Shown here piece after piece: positions 1 to 7,573 of a stretch of DNA of 64,000 nucleotides. The notes under the pieces were generated by a model. It made no database searches and was not told where the DNA came from. It saw nothing but the letters and a program-made list of their open reading frames with translations. Source of the DNA: Bacteroides sp. MSB163. Lineage in GTDB: Bacteria; Bacteroidota; Bacteroidia; Bacteroidales; Bacteroidaceae. The stretch lies in contig NZ_CP143867.1 in the NCBI RefSeq assembly GCF_036416795.1, positions 4,518,001-4,582,000 on the forward strand, in the 5' to 3' direction. Each line of letters opens with the position of its first letter. The first letter of the stretch is position 1. The position numbers were made by a program, and so were the translations under genes.

Positions 1-461
1 AATATATAAGTGATAACTTTCGCATTTCCTACAATTTGTGCCAATGTGCCTAAAAAACCGGTTGGAGCATGAGAGCAATTAGCTACTTTGTTCAGTATAA
101 GATATTCAGGAGCAAAAGAGGCAAAATAATAAACGGCTATTGCTCCTGCAAAAAGAATGGCAATCAAAATATCACTCATCAAATAACCCACCAATAGTGT
201 TGCAATACCAGCGGCTACCATGACGGAATATGAGCCATCGAACAAACGTCTCTGACTATTAGTAAGGATATATGCGTATCGCTGTAAATCAGATATTACT
301 TCAGGATGGGTAGAAGCTACATCTATTGCTTGGCGTAAATAGTCGGCACACTTTTTATATTGCTTTTTCTTTAATACAACCAGGTATGAAGCATCGTTCG
401 GATGATTCTGAAATACGGTTAGTTCTTGACGACTTGTCAAGCAATCCTTTGGCTTGCGCAT
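1..461 (-). CDS. Partial membrane protein, C-terminal part (runs off left edge)
   Basis: An open frame runs from the window edge up to about 559 on the minus strand; the first ATG in it is at 461. The visible product (about 153 residues, no stop before the edge) has a soluble first half rich in Lys and Arg, then two adjacent hydrophobic segments (around residues 75-115), then another weakly hydrophobic stretch. I do not recognise the family. The frame sits directly downstream of the secreted protein at 572-1090, and a third frame between them (355-681) encodes a membrane helix followed by a polar linker. The three pieces look like one gene split by two frameshifts, so this may be the back end of a broken gene rather than a free-standing one. 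Confidence 0.45.
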   Translation of the reverse strand, partial: MRKPKDCLTSRQELTVFQNHPNDASYLVVLKKKQYKKCADYLRQAIDVASTHPEVISDLQRYAYILTNSQRRLFDGSYSVMVAAGIATLLVGYLMSDILIAILFAGAIAVYYFASFAPEYLILNKVANCSHAPTGFLGTLAQIVGNAKVITYI

Positions 462-571
462 CTTCTGCCGGAGAACTTTGGGAGTCTTTTCCGTTAGAAC
501 GTCTGATTGTCGAGAAGTATTCTGAAGTGTATACCTGATCGAACTCACTTTTCTTGTTGATTATGAAAAGA

Positions 572-1090
572 CTATAACCTATCATAATCACAATCAGGAT
601 CACTTGCCCCCACAATACCGGTCCAATTAATAGGAGATGATGTTTCATTGTCAACCTCATTAATAATAGGGCTCTCGGCATTTGTTTCCTGATTTTGAAT
701 ATCCGACTTCCTGAGTAGAAGTTTATCAGGTAAACCGTTTACTCCGTTTGTGTTGAGTTCAATAGACTGATTGGTAGAATTATAGGTCATTTGCATTCTA
801 AATTCTCCCATTTCAGTATCAAATACTTTTTGTAGTAAAGCATTGTTGCCTTCTACTTTAACTTCTTCTATCGAATAGTAACTGCCATCGGAAAAGGCAA
901 ATGTTCCGTAGCACAAGGCTCCATCCATATCGAATCCGTTTTCAACACTTTTCTGATACAGGTCAAGCTGGATAGTTCCGCTTTTTTCTCCTTGTTCATA
1001 CAGCCATGTACCTTTAAAAGTCTTTTGCTGCGCTGTTATCATGGTAATGCCCATGAAACAAAGGAATAATACTATGGTTATTCGTTTCAT
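572..1090 (-). CDS. Secreted lipocalin-like protein, probably truncated by a frameshift
   Basis: The product of 172 residues starts with a clear signal peptide (MKRITIVLFLCFMGITMITA, cut before QQ). A beta-rich domain follows, with a GTWLYEQGEKSG opening like those of small lipocalin-type Bacteroides proteins. The last dozen residues (ASDPDCDYDRL) look out of frame. They follow a run of five C on the plus strand at 607-611; with four, the frame would continue as a strongly hydrophobic helix (QVILIVIMIGYSLFI) and a polar linker. I therefore think this is the front part of a longer membrane-anchored protein. Whether the change is a real mutation, phase variation or a sequencing error cannot be told from one sequence. 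Confidence 0.55.
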   Translation of the reverse strand: MKRITIVLFLCFMGITMITAQQKTFKGTWLYEQGEKSGTIQLDLYQKSVENGFDMDGALCYGTFAFSDGSYYSIEEVKVEGNNALLQKVFDTEMGEFRMQMTYNSTNQSIELNTNGVNGLPDKLLLRKSDIQNQETNAESPIINEVDNETSSPINWTGIVGASDPDCDYDRL

Positions 1091-2130
1091 ATTACTTATT
1101 TTTTAGTTTTGATGTTTTCACTAATTTCTTGTTATTATTAGGTACAGTTATTAGAAGGAGATTGCATCTAAGAAGGAGGGGGCTTTACATGATTCCCCGT
1201 AGGAGCATTGAATAGAATAGAGCATGAAAAGGAGAAATGCCCCCTTGCCTGTGCGTTTGTCCTGTTGGCTGTTTCCATTACAGATATAAGTGTTATGTGC
1301 CCGTCAATTCCCCAAAGCAAGCAGGTTATAAAATAGAAGAACGTGGGAACTGTTACTATGGCATCCATATTTCGAGGCTCTGGTAAAGCCCACCTACGAT
1401 GATAACAAGCAACAGTCCCACGCTCCATACGGATATATAACAAATATATATATATGATGTGCGTGAGCCCCGTTTACTTATTATTAACTCGTAGGTTTGA
1501 AATTTACCAGATTCCGAAATATGAGTAATAATAAAAACGTCCTCAAAAAAGTAAAGTGTCTCTCCTTTTCTATATAGAAGTCAATACATCATAAATATAA
1601 AGATTTAAACATCTGCATAAATTGCTTGAAGAATAAAATTACTTTTTATTAACGTTGGTATAAAAAAGAACGCAACCCCGGCAAGATAACGCGAAGAATA
1701 TCATTTAAGCGGTGAGATGTAGTGTCATATATGGCCGGAAACAGGCCGGTATGTAGGATTACTTGTTGATAATATTCATGAATCCCCGGTATTAGTAAAC
1801 CATTCTTTCGGCAGGGCTACACCTTTGCCCCCGGATGGCTACACCCTTTGGAGGTGATGGCTACACCATCCGACGAAAAGGGTGTAGCCCTGTAAAAGAG
1901 TGCCACAGCTATCTCCTGGACGGTTTTAGACCGGTTTTACTATATTCTACCCCGATATCGTTATGTAACATTTTCATACTTTTGAAAGCTTTTTAAAAGT
2001 GCTTCTTTAAATAATTATTAGTCAGTACGGGATTAGATAATATCACTGATTAATCTTATCTTTATATCATTATTTAAAGGCGGAAACAACGAAAGAATCT
2101 ACTGCAAGGATATTCCAAACGTATGGACAT
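1091..2130. other. Gene-poor gap of about 1 kb
   Basis: No open frame here looks coding. The frame at 1168-1443 on the minus strand has a composition unlike its neighbours and no family resemblance. The gap holds one structured item, the 22-nt array at 1815-1889. Just after it (about 1920-1942) the short segment CGGTTTTA occurs twice, 11 nt apart. The rest is AT-rich and shows nothing I can name. Confidence 0.6.
1815..1889. repeat. 22-nt-period array of GGCTACACC
   Basis: The 9-mer GGCTACACC occurs at 1815, 1837 and 1859, and its reverse complement GGTGTAGCC at 1881, so the four copies start exactly 22 nt apart. The 13 nt between copies are not conserved. The last direct copy and the inverted copy can form a 9-bp hairpin with a 13-nt loop; the first and last can pair over 10 bp. 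The same 9-mer forms both arms of the hairpin at 57361-57413. Confidence 0.75.
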
Positions 2131-2192
2131 AAAAAAAGGAGTACCGCTGTACTCCAACCTTTGTTAACCTTAAATCTAATACTATGAAAAAC
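2131..2192 (-). ncRNA. Candidate 62-nt small RNA, copy 1
   Basis: On the minus strand a strong Bacteroides-type promoter (2199-2229) is followed by about 40 nt of AT-rich sequence containing GATTTAAGGTTAACAAAGG. Then comes a perfect 7-bp hairpin (GGAGTAC, loop AGCG, GTACTCC) and a run of seven T, a textbook intrinsic terminator. The start near 2192 is inferred from promoter spacing. The same 62 nt recur without a change at 5158-5219, while sequence upstream of the inferred start differs between copies. No conserved peptide is encoded on either strand. Bacteroides is known to carry families of paralogous small RNAs; whether this belongs to one I cannot say. Confidence 0.65.
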
Positions 2193-2198
2193 ACAATG

Positions 2199-2229
2199 CA
2201 AAGGTACGGATATTCTGCGTATTTCCAAA
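2199..2229 (-). promoter_or_regulatory. Promoter of small RNA copy 1
   Basis: Read on the minus strand: TTTG (2229-2226), 19 nt, then TACCTTTG (2206-2199). This fits the Bacteroides consensus TTTG-N19/20-TAnnTTTG exactly. It points away from the DUF169 gene and directly into the small RNA. Confidence 0.7.
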
Positions 2230-2304
2230 TGATTAGACCTATATAAGTGTTTTTATAACACTAATTAAAAAATGGGCGTTGTTTCTTTACTTTTTTTCAA
2301 TGTT

Positions 2305-3015
2305 TTATTCGTTGATACGCTCTTTTATCTTTCCCCAGGCGTGTGTATCGAACAGGCAACTTTCGCGCATGGTGTGATACATCTCTTTGAAACGGGACAT
2401 GGGAATGGTGAAGCTCAACAGATTGGCTTCAAAGTGGGGACGCACGGACGGATCGAAGAAGCCGAGGAAACAGCGCTTACCGTCTTTTTGGTTTTCGAGA
2501 ACAGTGAGGGTTACAACGGAACTGCAACCGGAACCGAAAGGAGTAGCTACGGTATCGAATGCATTCGTATCATAAAAAGCCCATGTGGTAAGTCCTGACA
2601 GGATATCAGGCGTAGCAAGGAACAGCAAACCCTCTACATGATCGAAAGAAGCAAGTTTATCTATCCGGGCAAAATGCAGATAGGCTTTTTCTGTACGCGG
2701 TACCTGGATTTGCTTTATGAAATCTGTTACCATTTCAGGAGTCTTTTTGTACTTCTCTTTCAGAGATACGAAGTTAGGTACGTGTATAGGCATTTCCGTG
2801 AAACCAGTGTAGAATTTTCCACCGCCACATCCTATGACGTCGCTGTTCAGGCTGATGGTTTTACCTTCCCTTACCTGTTGCAGGCCTTTGAAGAAGCAAC
2901 CGCCAATTTTTTCTGTTTCGCTTTCCTGTTTGTCAGAGTACCAGAAGGCGATGGGAAGTTCGGCACGTTCACCAAATGCTTCCCGATAATTAGTCATAAA
3001 AGTATGTATATTCAT
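2305..3015 (-). CDS. DUF169 family protein
   Basis: The 236-residue product matches the DUF169 (COG2043) family in length and pattern. The family signature CGGGKFYTGF lies near residue 64, and a second conserved Cys-containing segment (GSGCSS) near residue 163. The biochemical role of DUF169 proteins is not established; conserved cysteines suggest metal or redox binding, but that is inference. It has no signal peptide and is probably cytoplasmic. It is divergently transcribed from the GH65 gene, with about 100 bp between them. A second ATG (MTNYREAF) lies six codons into the frame and could also be the start. Confidence 0.75.
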   Translation of the reverse strand: MNIHTFMTNYREAFGERAELPIAFWYSDKQESETEKIGGCFFKGLQQVREGKTISLNSDVIGCGGGKFYTGFTEMPIHVPNFVSLKEKYKKTPEMVTDFIKQIQVPRTEKAYLHFARIDKLASFDHVEGLLFLATPDILSGLTTWAFYDTNAFDTVATPFGSGCSSVVTLTVLENQKDGKRCFLGFFDPSVRPHFEANLLSFTIPMSRFKEMYHTMRESCLFDTHAWGKIKERINE

Positions 3016-3116
3016 GATAACAGAGTTTTGGTTTGGAAGTAAAGATAACGATTGATTGCCGGATTATTGAGGATTTTACTTATTTTTGCATAGAAAACTA
3101 TAATTCCATATTGATT

Positions 3117-5141
3117 ATGAAAGCACGCATTTCTTGTTTCTTCCTATTTGTTTTTTTCTTTGTGCAGATGGTGAAAGGAGAAGATGACACTTTGTGGCAA
3201 CTTCATGCCTCTGATATAAAAGCTTCTTATGTAGGCGCTCCTATGGCGAATGGTGGAATCGGTATTCTTCCCTGGAAAGAACCTTTTTCAGTGCGGCAGG
3301 TGATATTGAATCATGTGTTCGATACGGACGGTCCTCAGGGGGTAAGCCGTGTGTTGAAAGGAATCAATCCTTTCCTGATGTTGATGGAGGTAGATGGAAA
3401 AGAGGTGAATACGGAATGTATCACAAACTGGAAGCAGTGTGTTAATATGAAAGAAGCAACTCATAACAGCAGTTTCCGGGCAGTCGGGAAAGTTGATGTG
3501 GATTATAGCATTTGCGCTTTAAGAAATATGCCTTATGCGGGGCTTATCTGTGTGGATATAAAAGCTCTGTCCGATGTATCCCTGAAAGTTGTTGCCCGGA
3601 TGGATATTCCCCAAGAATATAGTCAGCCAACACAGCGTTTCCGGAAAATGAGGGCGGATGATACACAAATGTATATGCTGCAATCTTATGCTGTATCTGC
3701 TCATCGGCAACAAAAAGTTTCCGCTTCTTCCGCTTTTATCTTTAATAAGGGAGAGGCACAGGAGCCTCTTTATGATGAAGTGACTAAAGAGATGTCTTTC
3801 GTGCTGAATCTGAAGAAAGGAGAGCAGATGTCTTTTGCCTTGGTGGGTTCGGTATGCTCCGTCCGTGACTTTAGCGATCCGTATAATGAGGCTGAACGGC
3901 AGGTGATTTATGCTATTCATGAAGGTACAACTTCACTGATGACTGCACATCGTAGTCTTTGGAATGAATTGTGGGAAAGCGATATCTTGATAGAAGGGGA
4001 TGACGAAGCACAACGGGCGGTTCGGTTTGCACTTTTCAACCTTTATTCTTCTTGCAGGGAAGGAAGCGGATTGAGCATTTCACCCATGGGACTTTCTTCG
4101 CAAGGTTACAATGGACATATATTCTGGGATTCGGAACTTTGGATGTTTCCCCCGATGCTGTTGCTGAATAAGGGAATTGCCGAATCTATGATCGATTATC
4201 GTATTGACCGCTTGATGGCTGCCCGCAAGAAAGCAATGTCATACGGCTTCAAAGGGGCTATGTTTCCCTGGGAGAGTGATGATTACGGGGAAGAATCAAC
4301 TCCTACTTTTGCTTTGACAGGTCCTCTGGAACATCATATCACTGCGGACATCAGTATTGCCTGCTGGAATTATTATTGCCTTACCCGTGACGGACAGTGG
4401 CTACGGACGAAAGCATTTCCTTTAATGAAAGCGGTTGCTGACTTTTGGGTAAGCCGTGTGACGCGTAATGATGACGGTTCTTATTCCATTTGCAATGTAG
4501 TGGGAGCTGATGAATATGCAAATGGGGTGGATGATAATGCTTTCACAAATGGTGCGGCTATCCGGGCTTTGGAATATGCTTGTGAGGCGGCAAGGATATG
4601 TAATGAGTCTGTTCCAGAAATATGGGAAGATGTGGGCAAGAATATCCGTATTCTTCATTTTAAAGATGGAGTTACTCGTGAGCATGCCACATACAACGGT
4701 GAGATGATAAAGCAGGCTGATGTGAATTTATTGGGATATCCATTGTATTTTGTCGGGGATGCTGAATCGCAAAAGAAAGATATGGAATACTATGTTGATA
4801 AGATTGATCCGCAGAATGGTCCGGCCATGTCTTATTCCGTATTCTGTGTGCAGTATGCCCGGATGGGAGAAGCAAAGCGTGCCTATGAGATGTTCTGCCG
4901 TTGCTATCAGCCGAACTTGCGTGCGCCTTTCGGTGTATTGGCGGAAACGCCCACCAGTGATAATCCTTACTTTATGACGGGAGCAGGCGGATTGCTGCAA
5001 GCTGTTATTAACGGTTTCTGTGGATTGCAGATAACAGATGACGGTGTGGAGCAATTATCTTCCGTACTTCCTGCACATTGGAAAAAGGTTACGGTGAAAG
5101 GAGTAGGACCGGAGAAAAAGATGTATGTACGTGAGAGGTAA
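3117..5141 (+). CDS. Secreted GH65-type glycoside hydrolase or phosphorylase
   Basis: The product of 674 residues begins with a signal peptide (MKARISCFFLFVFFFVQMVKG). I chose this ATG over an upstream in-frame one at 3033 because the signal peptide starts here and a TATTTTTG promoter box lies at 3081-3088, inside the longer version. The (alpha/alpha)6-barrel signatures of GH65 are visible: GHIFWDSELW near residues 332-341, and ADEYANGVDDNAFTN near 464, whose Glu is in the position of the family catalytic acid. GH65 includes trehalose/kojibiose phosphorylases and glucosyl-galactosyl-hydroxylysine glucosidases; the exported form favours a hydrolase. There is no adjacent SusC/SusD pair. The substrate cannot be read from the sequence. 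Confidence 0.8.
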   Translation: MKARISCFFLFVFFFVQMVKGEDDTLWQLHASDIKASYVGAPMANGGIGILPWKEPFSVRQVILNHVFDTDGPQGVSRVLKGINPFLMLMEVDGKEVNTECITNWKQCVNMKEATHNSSFRAVGKVDVDYSICALRNMPYAGLICVDIKALSDVSLKVVARMDIPQEYSQPTQRFRKMRADDTQMYMLQSYAVSAHRQQKVSASSAFIFNKGEAQEPLYDEVTKEMSFVLNLKKGEQMSFALVGSVCSVRDFSDPYNEAERQVIYAIHEGTTSLMTAHRSLWNELWESDILIEGDDEAQRAVRFALFNLYSSCREGSGLSISPMGLSSQGYNGHIFWDSELWMFPPMLLLNKGIAESMIDYRIDRLMAARKKAMSYGFKGAMFPWESDDYGEESTPTFALTGPLEHHITADISIACWNYYCLTRDGQWLRTKAFPLMKAVADFWVSRVTRNDDGSYSICNVVGADEYANGVDDNAFTNGAAIRALEYACEAARICNESVPEIWEDVGKNIRILHFKDGVTREHATYNGEMIKQADVNLLGYPLYFVGDAESQKKDMEYYVDKIDPQNGPAMSYSVFCVQYARMGEAKRAYEMFCRCYQPNLRAPFGVLAETPTSDNPYFMTGAGGLLQAVINGFCGLQITDDGVEQLSSVLPAHWKKVTVKGVGPEKKMYVRER

Positions 5142-5157
5142 GGAAACGTACGGGCAT

Positions 5158-5219
5158 AAAAAAAGGAGTACCGCTGTACTCCAACCTTTGTTAACCTTAA
5201 ATCTAATACTATGAAAAAC
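5158..5219 (-). ncRNA. Candidate 62-nt small RNA, copy 2
   Basis: It is identical over its whole inferred length to the RNA at 2131-2192, including the GGAGTAC/GTACTCC hairpin and the seven-T tail. It lies in the 181-bp gap between the ends of the GH65 gene and the acyl-CoA ligase gene. The -7 box is TATCTTTG instead of TACCTTTG, and the spacer between the promoter boxes is unrelated to copy 1, so selection seems to act on the transcript. Looser similarity extends past the promoter (AATTAAAAA near 5290 and near 2263), which points to an old duplication. Confidence 0.65.
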
Positions 5220-5225
5220 ACAGTG

Positions 5226-5256
5226 CAAAGATACGTACTTTCGGGATAACTGCAAA
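5226..5256 (-). promoter_or_regulatory. Promoter of small RNA copy 2
   Basis: Minus strand: TTTG (5256-5253), 19 nt, TATCTTTG (5233-5226). Box sequences and spacing agree with copy 1 although the spacer sequence differs. Confidence 0.7.
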
Positions 5257-5322
5257 TTATCCAAATAAAAAAGTATGTTCTATAACATTAATTAAAAATA
5301 TAGACTTAATCTTATATCTTTG

Positions 5323-6987
5323 TTAACCTTTAGCCTCTTGATACATAAACCGTTTAATAGATTTTTTGGCTGTCTTTTCAAACTCTTCAAAATGGATCTT
5401 CATCTTTGATATCTGGCAATAAGCCGGTAATTGCTGGTTGAGTTCGTTACGGTTAGCTTCCATCATACGCTCTACATCCGTTTGTTGCAGTCCATTGGCA
5501 AATGCATCGTCAAAGTCCGGATAAATCAGTGCTACCAGTTTTTCTTTTTGCAACACAATGAGTGACTCGGAAACGTAAGGCATATTATTCAGTTTGCTTT
5601 CAATCTCTTCCGGATAGATGTTTTGTCCGCTGGAAGTGAGCAACATATTCTTGCTGCGTCCGCGAACGGTTACATAACCTTCCGCATCCATTGTGCCTAA
5701 ATCGCCTGTATGTAGCCAGCCATTTACGTCAATGATTTGTGAAGTTGCTTCCTGGTTCTTATAATATCCCAGCATCAGGTTGGTACCTCGACAAATGATT
5801 TCTCCCGCCTCCTTTTCCGGATCAGACGAATCTATCTTCACTTCCATGCGTGTGGCTGCTTTGCCGCATGATGCCAGCTTCATGGTTTCCCAGCGGCTGG
5901 AACAGATGATCGGGCCACATTCCGTCATACCATAAGCAATGGTGTAGGGGAAGCCTATCTGTTTGAGAAAGCGCTCGACTTCTGCATTGAACGGGGCTCC
6001 ACCGATGATAATTTCATCGAAGTTACCGCCGAATATCTCCATTGCTTCTTTGCGTGCAAGGGCTCTGATCTTATCATTGATGATAGGAACATGGAGCAGT
6101 AACTTACCAATTTTATTATCTACACGGGGCAGAATATTCTTCTTGATAATCTTTTCTACAATCAGAGGCACGCATGAGATGACACGTGGTTTGATTTCAG
6201 CGAAAGACTGTGCGATAATTTTAGGAGTCGGCATGCGCGTGAGGAAGTAGATGTGTGCCCCGGCTGAAAAACCATAAAGGAAATCGTAAGTCATTCCGAA
6301 CACATGTCCCATAGGAAGCATGGCAACCATATTATCGCCCGGTTTCACCGGAAGCATCTCATGGCAGTAATTCACGTTGGACCAAAGGCTGCGATAGGGG
6401 AGCATAACACCTTTGGAATATCCGGTAGTACCGGAAGTATAGTTAATGATGGCAAGTTCTTCAGGTTCATCCTTCCGGTAACAGATGTGTTCGGGACGGA
6501 AGTTTTTAGGATAGCGTTGTCCGTAGAGAGTATTGCGGTGTTCGAAAGCTTCCATCAATCGTTTGTCGCGACAGACTACAGGGGTGAATTCAGTCATCAG
6601 AATAACGCCCAGCAATTGCGGCATGGCGTCTTCATTCAGGTTTTCCCACACCTGGTCTCCCACAAAAAGCAGTTTGGCTTCTGAGTGATTGACGATATTA
6701 TGTATATTATCCGCTTTAAATTCGTGAAGGATAGGCACAATAACAGCTCCATAAGTGATGGTTGCCAGGAAAGTAACTGCCCAGTGTGCGCTGTTACGAC
6801 CGCAGACGGCAATTTTATCACCCGGCTGGATACCGGCACTTTCCAGTACAATATGGAATTTTGCAACCTTGCGAGCCACGTCTTTATATTGGAGAGTAGC
6901 ACCCTTGTAGTCAGTCAAGGCGTTTAAGTTCCAGTTCCGAATGATGCTTTGTTCAATGTAATCAATGAAGTGTTGTTCCTGTTCCAT
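5323..6987 (-). CDS. AMP-dependent long-chain fatty-acid-CoA ligase
   Basis: The 554-residue enzyme of the ANL superfamily should activate a fatty acid as acyl-AMP and load it onto CoA. The P-loop-like motif YTSGTTGYSKG is at residues 183-193, the AYGMTECGP motif lies in the middle of the protein, and GWLHTGDLG plus the hinge RGRSKNMLL follow toward the C-terminus. There is no signal peptide; it should sit in the cytoplasm or on the inner membrane face. Length fits the shorter Bacteroides members of the FadD group. It is monocistronic: a promoter box lies just upstream and small RNA copy 2 just downstream on the same strand. An acyl-ACP or aryl substrate cannot be excluded. Confidence 0.85.
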   Translation of the reverse strand: MEQEQHFIDYIEQSIIRNWNLNALTDYKGATLQYKDVARKVAKFHIVLESAGIQPGDKIAVCGRNSAHWAVTFLATITYGAVIVPILHEFKADNIHNIVNHSEAKLLFVGDQVWENLNEDAMPQLLGVILMTEFTPVVCRDKRLMEAFEHRNTLYGQRYPKNFRPEHICYRKDEPEELAIINYTSGTTGYSKGVMLPYRSLWSNVNYCHEMLPVKPGDNMVAMLPMGHVFGMTYDFLYGFSAGAHIYFLTRMPTPKIIAQSFAEIKPRVISCVPLIVEKIIKKNILPRVDNKIGKLLLHVPIINDKIRALARKEAMEIFGGNFDEIIIGGAPFNAEVERFLKQIGFPYTIAYGMTECGPIICSSRWETMKLASCGKAATRMEVKIDSSDPEKEAGEIICRGTNLMLGYYKNQEATSQIIDVNGWLHTGDLGTMDAEGYVTVRGRSKNMLLTSSGQNIYPEEIESKLNNMPYVSESLIVLQKEKLVALIYPDFDDAFANGLQQTDVERMMEANRNELNQQLPAYCQISKMKIHFEEFEKTAKKSIKRFMYQEAKG

Positions 6988-7020
6988 CTGTTAAATTTGC
7001 ACACTTTAGTTAAAACTGCG

Positions 7021-7052
7021 CAAATATAGAGCTAAATGTGATGTCGTGCAAG
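7021..7052 (-). promoter_or_regulatory. Promoter of the acyl-CoA ligase gene
   Basis: Minus strand: CTTG (7052-7049), 20 nt, TATATTTG (7028-7021), followed by a leader of about 25-30 nt to the ATG at 6987. Confidence 0.55.
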
Positions 7053-7128
7053 TTTATATATTTATTCTTTGAAGGGAGGCGAAAGAAAAAGAAAAAATAA
7101 CCAATTGTACTTTCTTTTGCCTTGATGC

Positions 7129-7564
7129 AAAAGAAAGATACCAAAGAAAAAATCAAGGCTGCATTTCCGAGGCTACTCCGGTAGCATTTCCAGCTAAAGG
7201 GCAGGAACTCGCTACGCTCAAACAACCTGCCCTTTTTAACGCCGAAAACACTTTCTACGCTTAACACCCCTACAGTGAGGCCGGGAAACCATGCGGCGTA
7301 AATGGGGGAAATATTACGTGGTTGTATTACATAGCATCTGTGATGCATAGTCCTATATCGCGCAGCGCTTTACCGCGCAGCCTTCGGACATAGGCGTAGG
7401 TGCGTCAGGCGGAGATATTGTCAGGCGCAGGTAAGGGGCGATTTGTCTGAGCGTAGCGAGTTCGAGCCCCGTCTGCGCATGGCAGTATCGGGGTAGCACC
7501 GTAGACGTAGCCGGTGCACTTTCTTTTTGGTATCTTTTTCTTTCGGGCAAACGAAAGAAAAAGT
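7129..7564. repeat. MITE-like intergenic repeat element, 436 bp
   Basis: The left end (7129-7173) and the right end (7517-7564) are imperfect inverted copies: both, read inward, carry ACTTTCTTTTGC-like sequence, then AAAGAAAGATACCAAA. Inside, GAACTCGCTACGCTCAAACAA (7205-7225) recurs in inverted form with one change at 7443-7463. An internal hairpin AGGGCAGG...CCTGCCCT is followed by T residues. GC content is far above that of the surrounding gap, and the open frames inside (7010-7348, 7353-7550) resemble no protein. From memory, similar sequence is common between genes in Bacteroides; I could not search for it. No transposase is present, so mobility would have to be supplied in trans. Confidence 0.65.
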
Positions 7565-7573
7565 ATACACATA

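Noticed and set aside
1168..1443. 91-codon minus-strand frame
   Set aside because: It has odd composition (many aromatic and Cys residues), no signal or family resemblance and no promoter; it looks like a chance frame in the gap.
2184..2246. Plus-strand ATGAAAAACAC frame inside the RNA repeat (possible leader peptide)
   Set aside because: The peptides of the two copies diverge after a few residues (MKNTMQRYGYS versus MKNTVQRYVLS, with different lengths), while the minus-strand promoter and terminator are conserved. The RNA reading explains the data better.
7010..7550. Minus-strand frames within the 436-bp repeat
   Set aside because: They cross the inverted repeats and change composition with them; no protein family fits.
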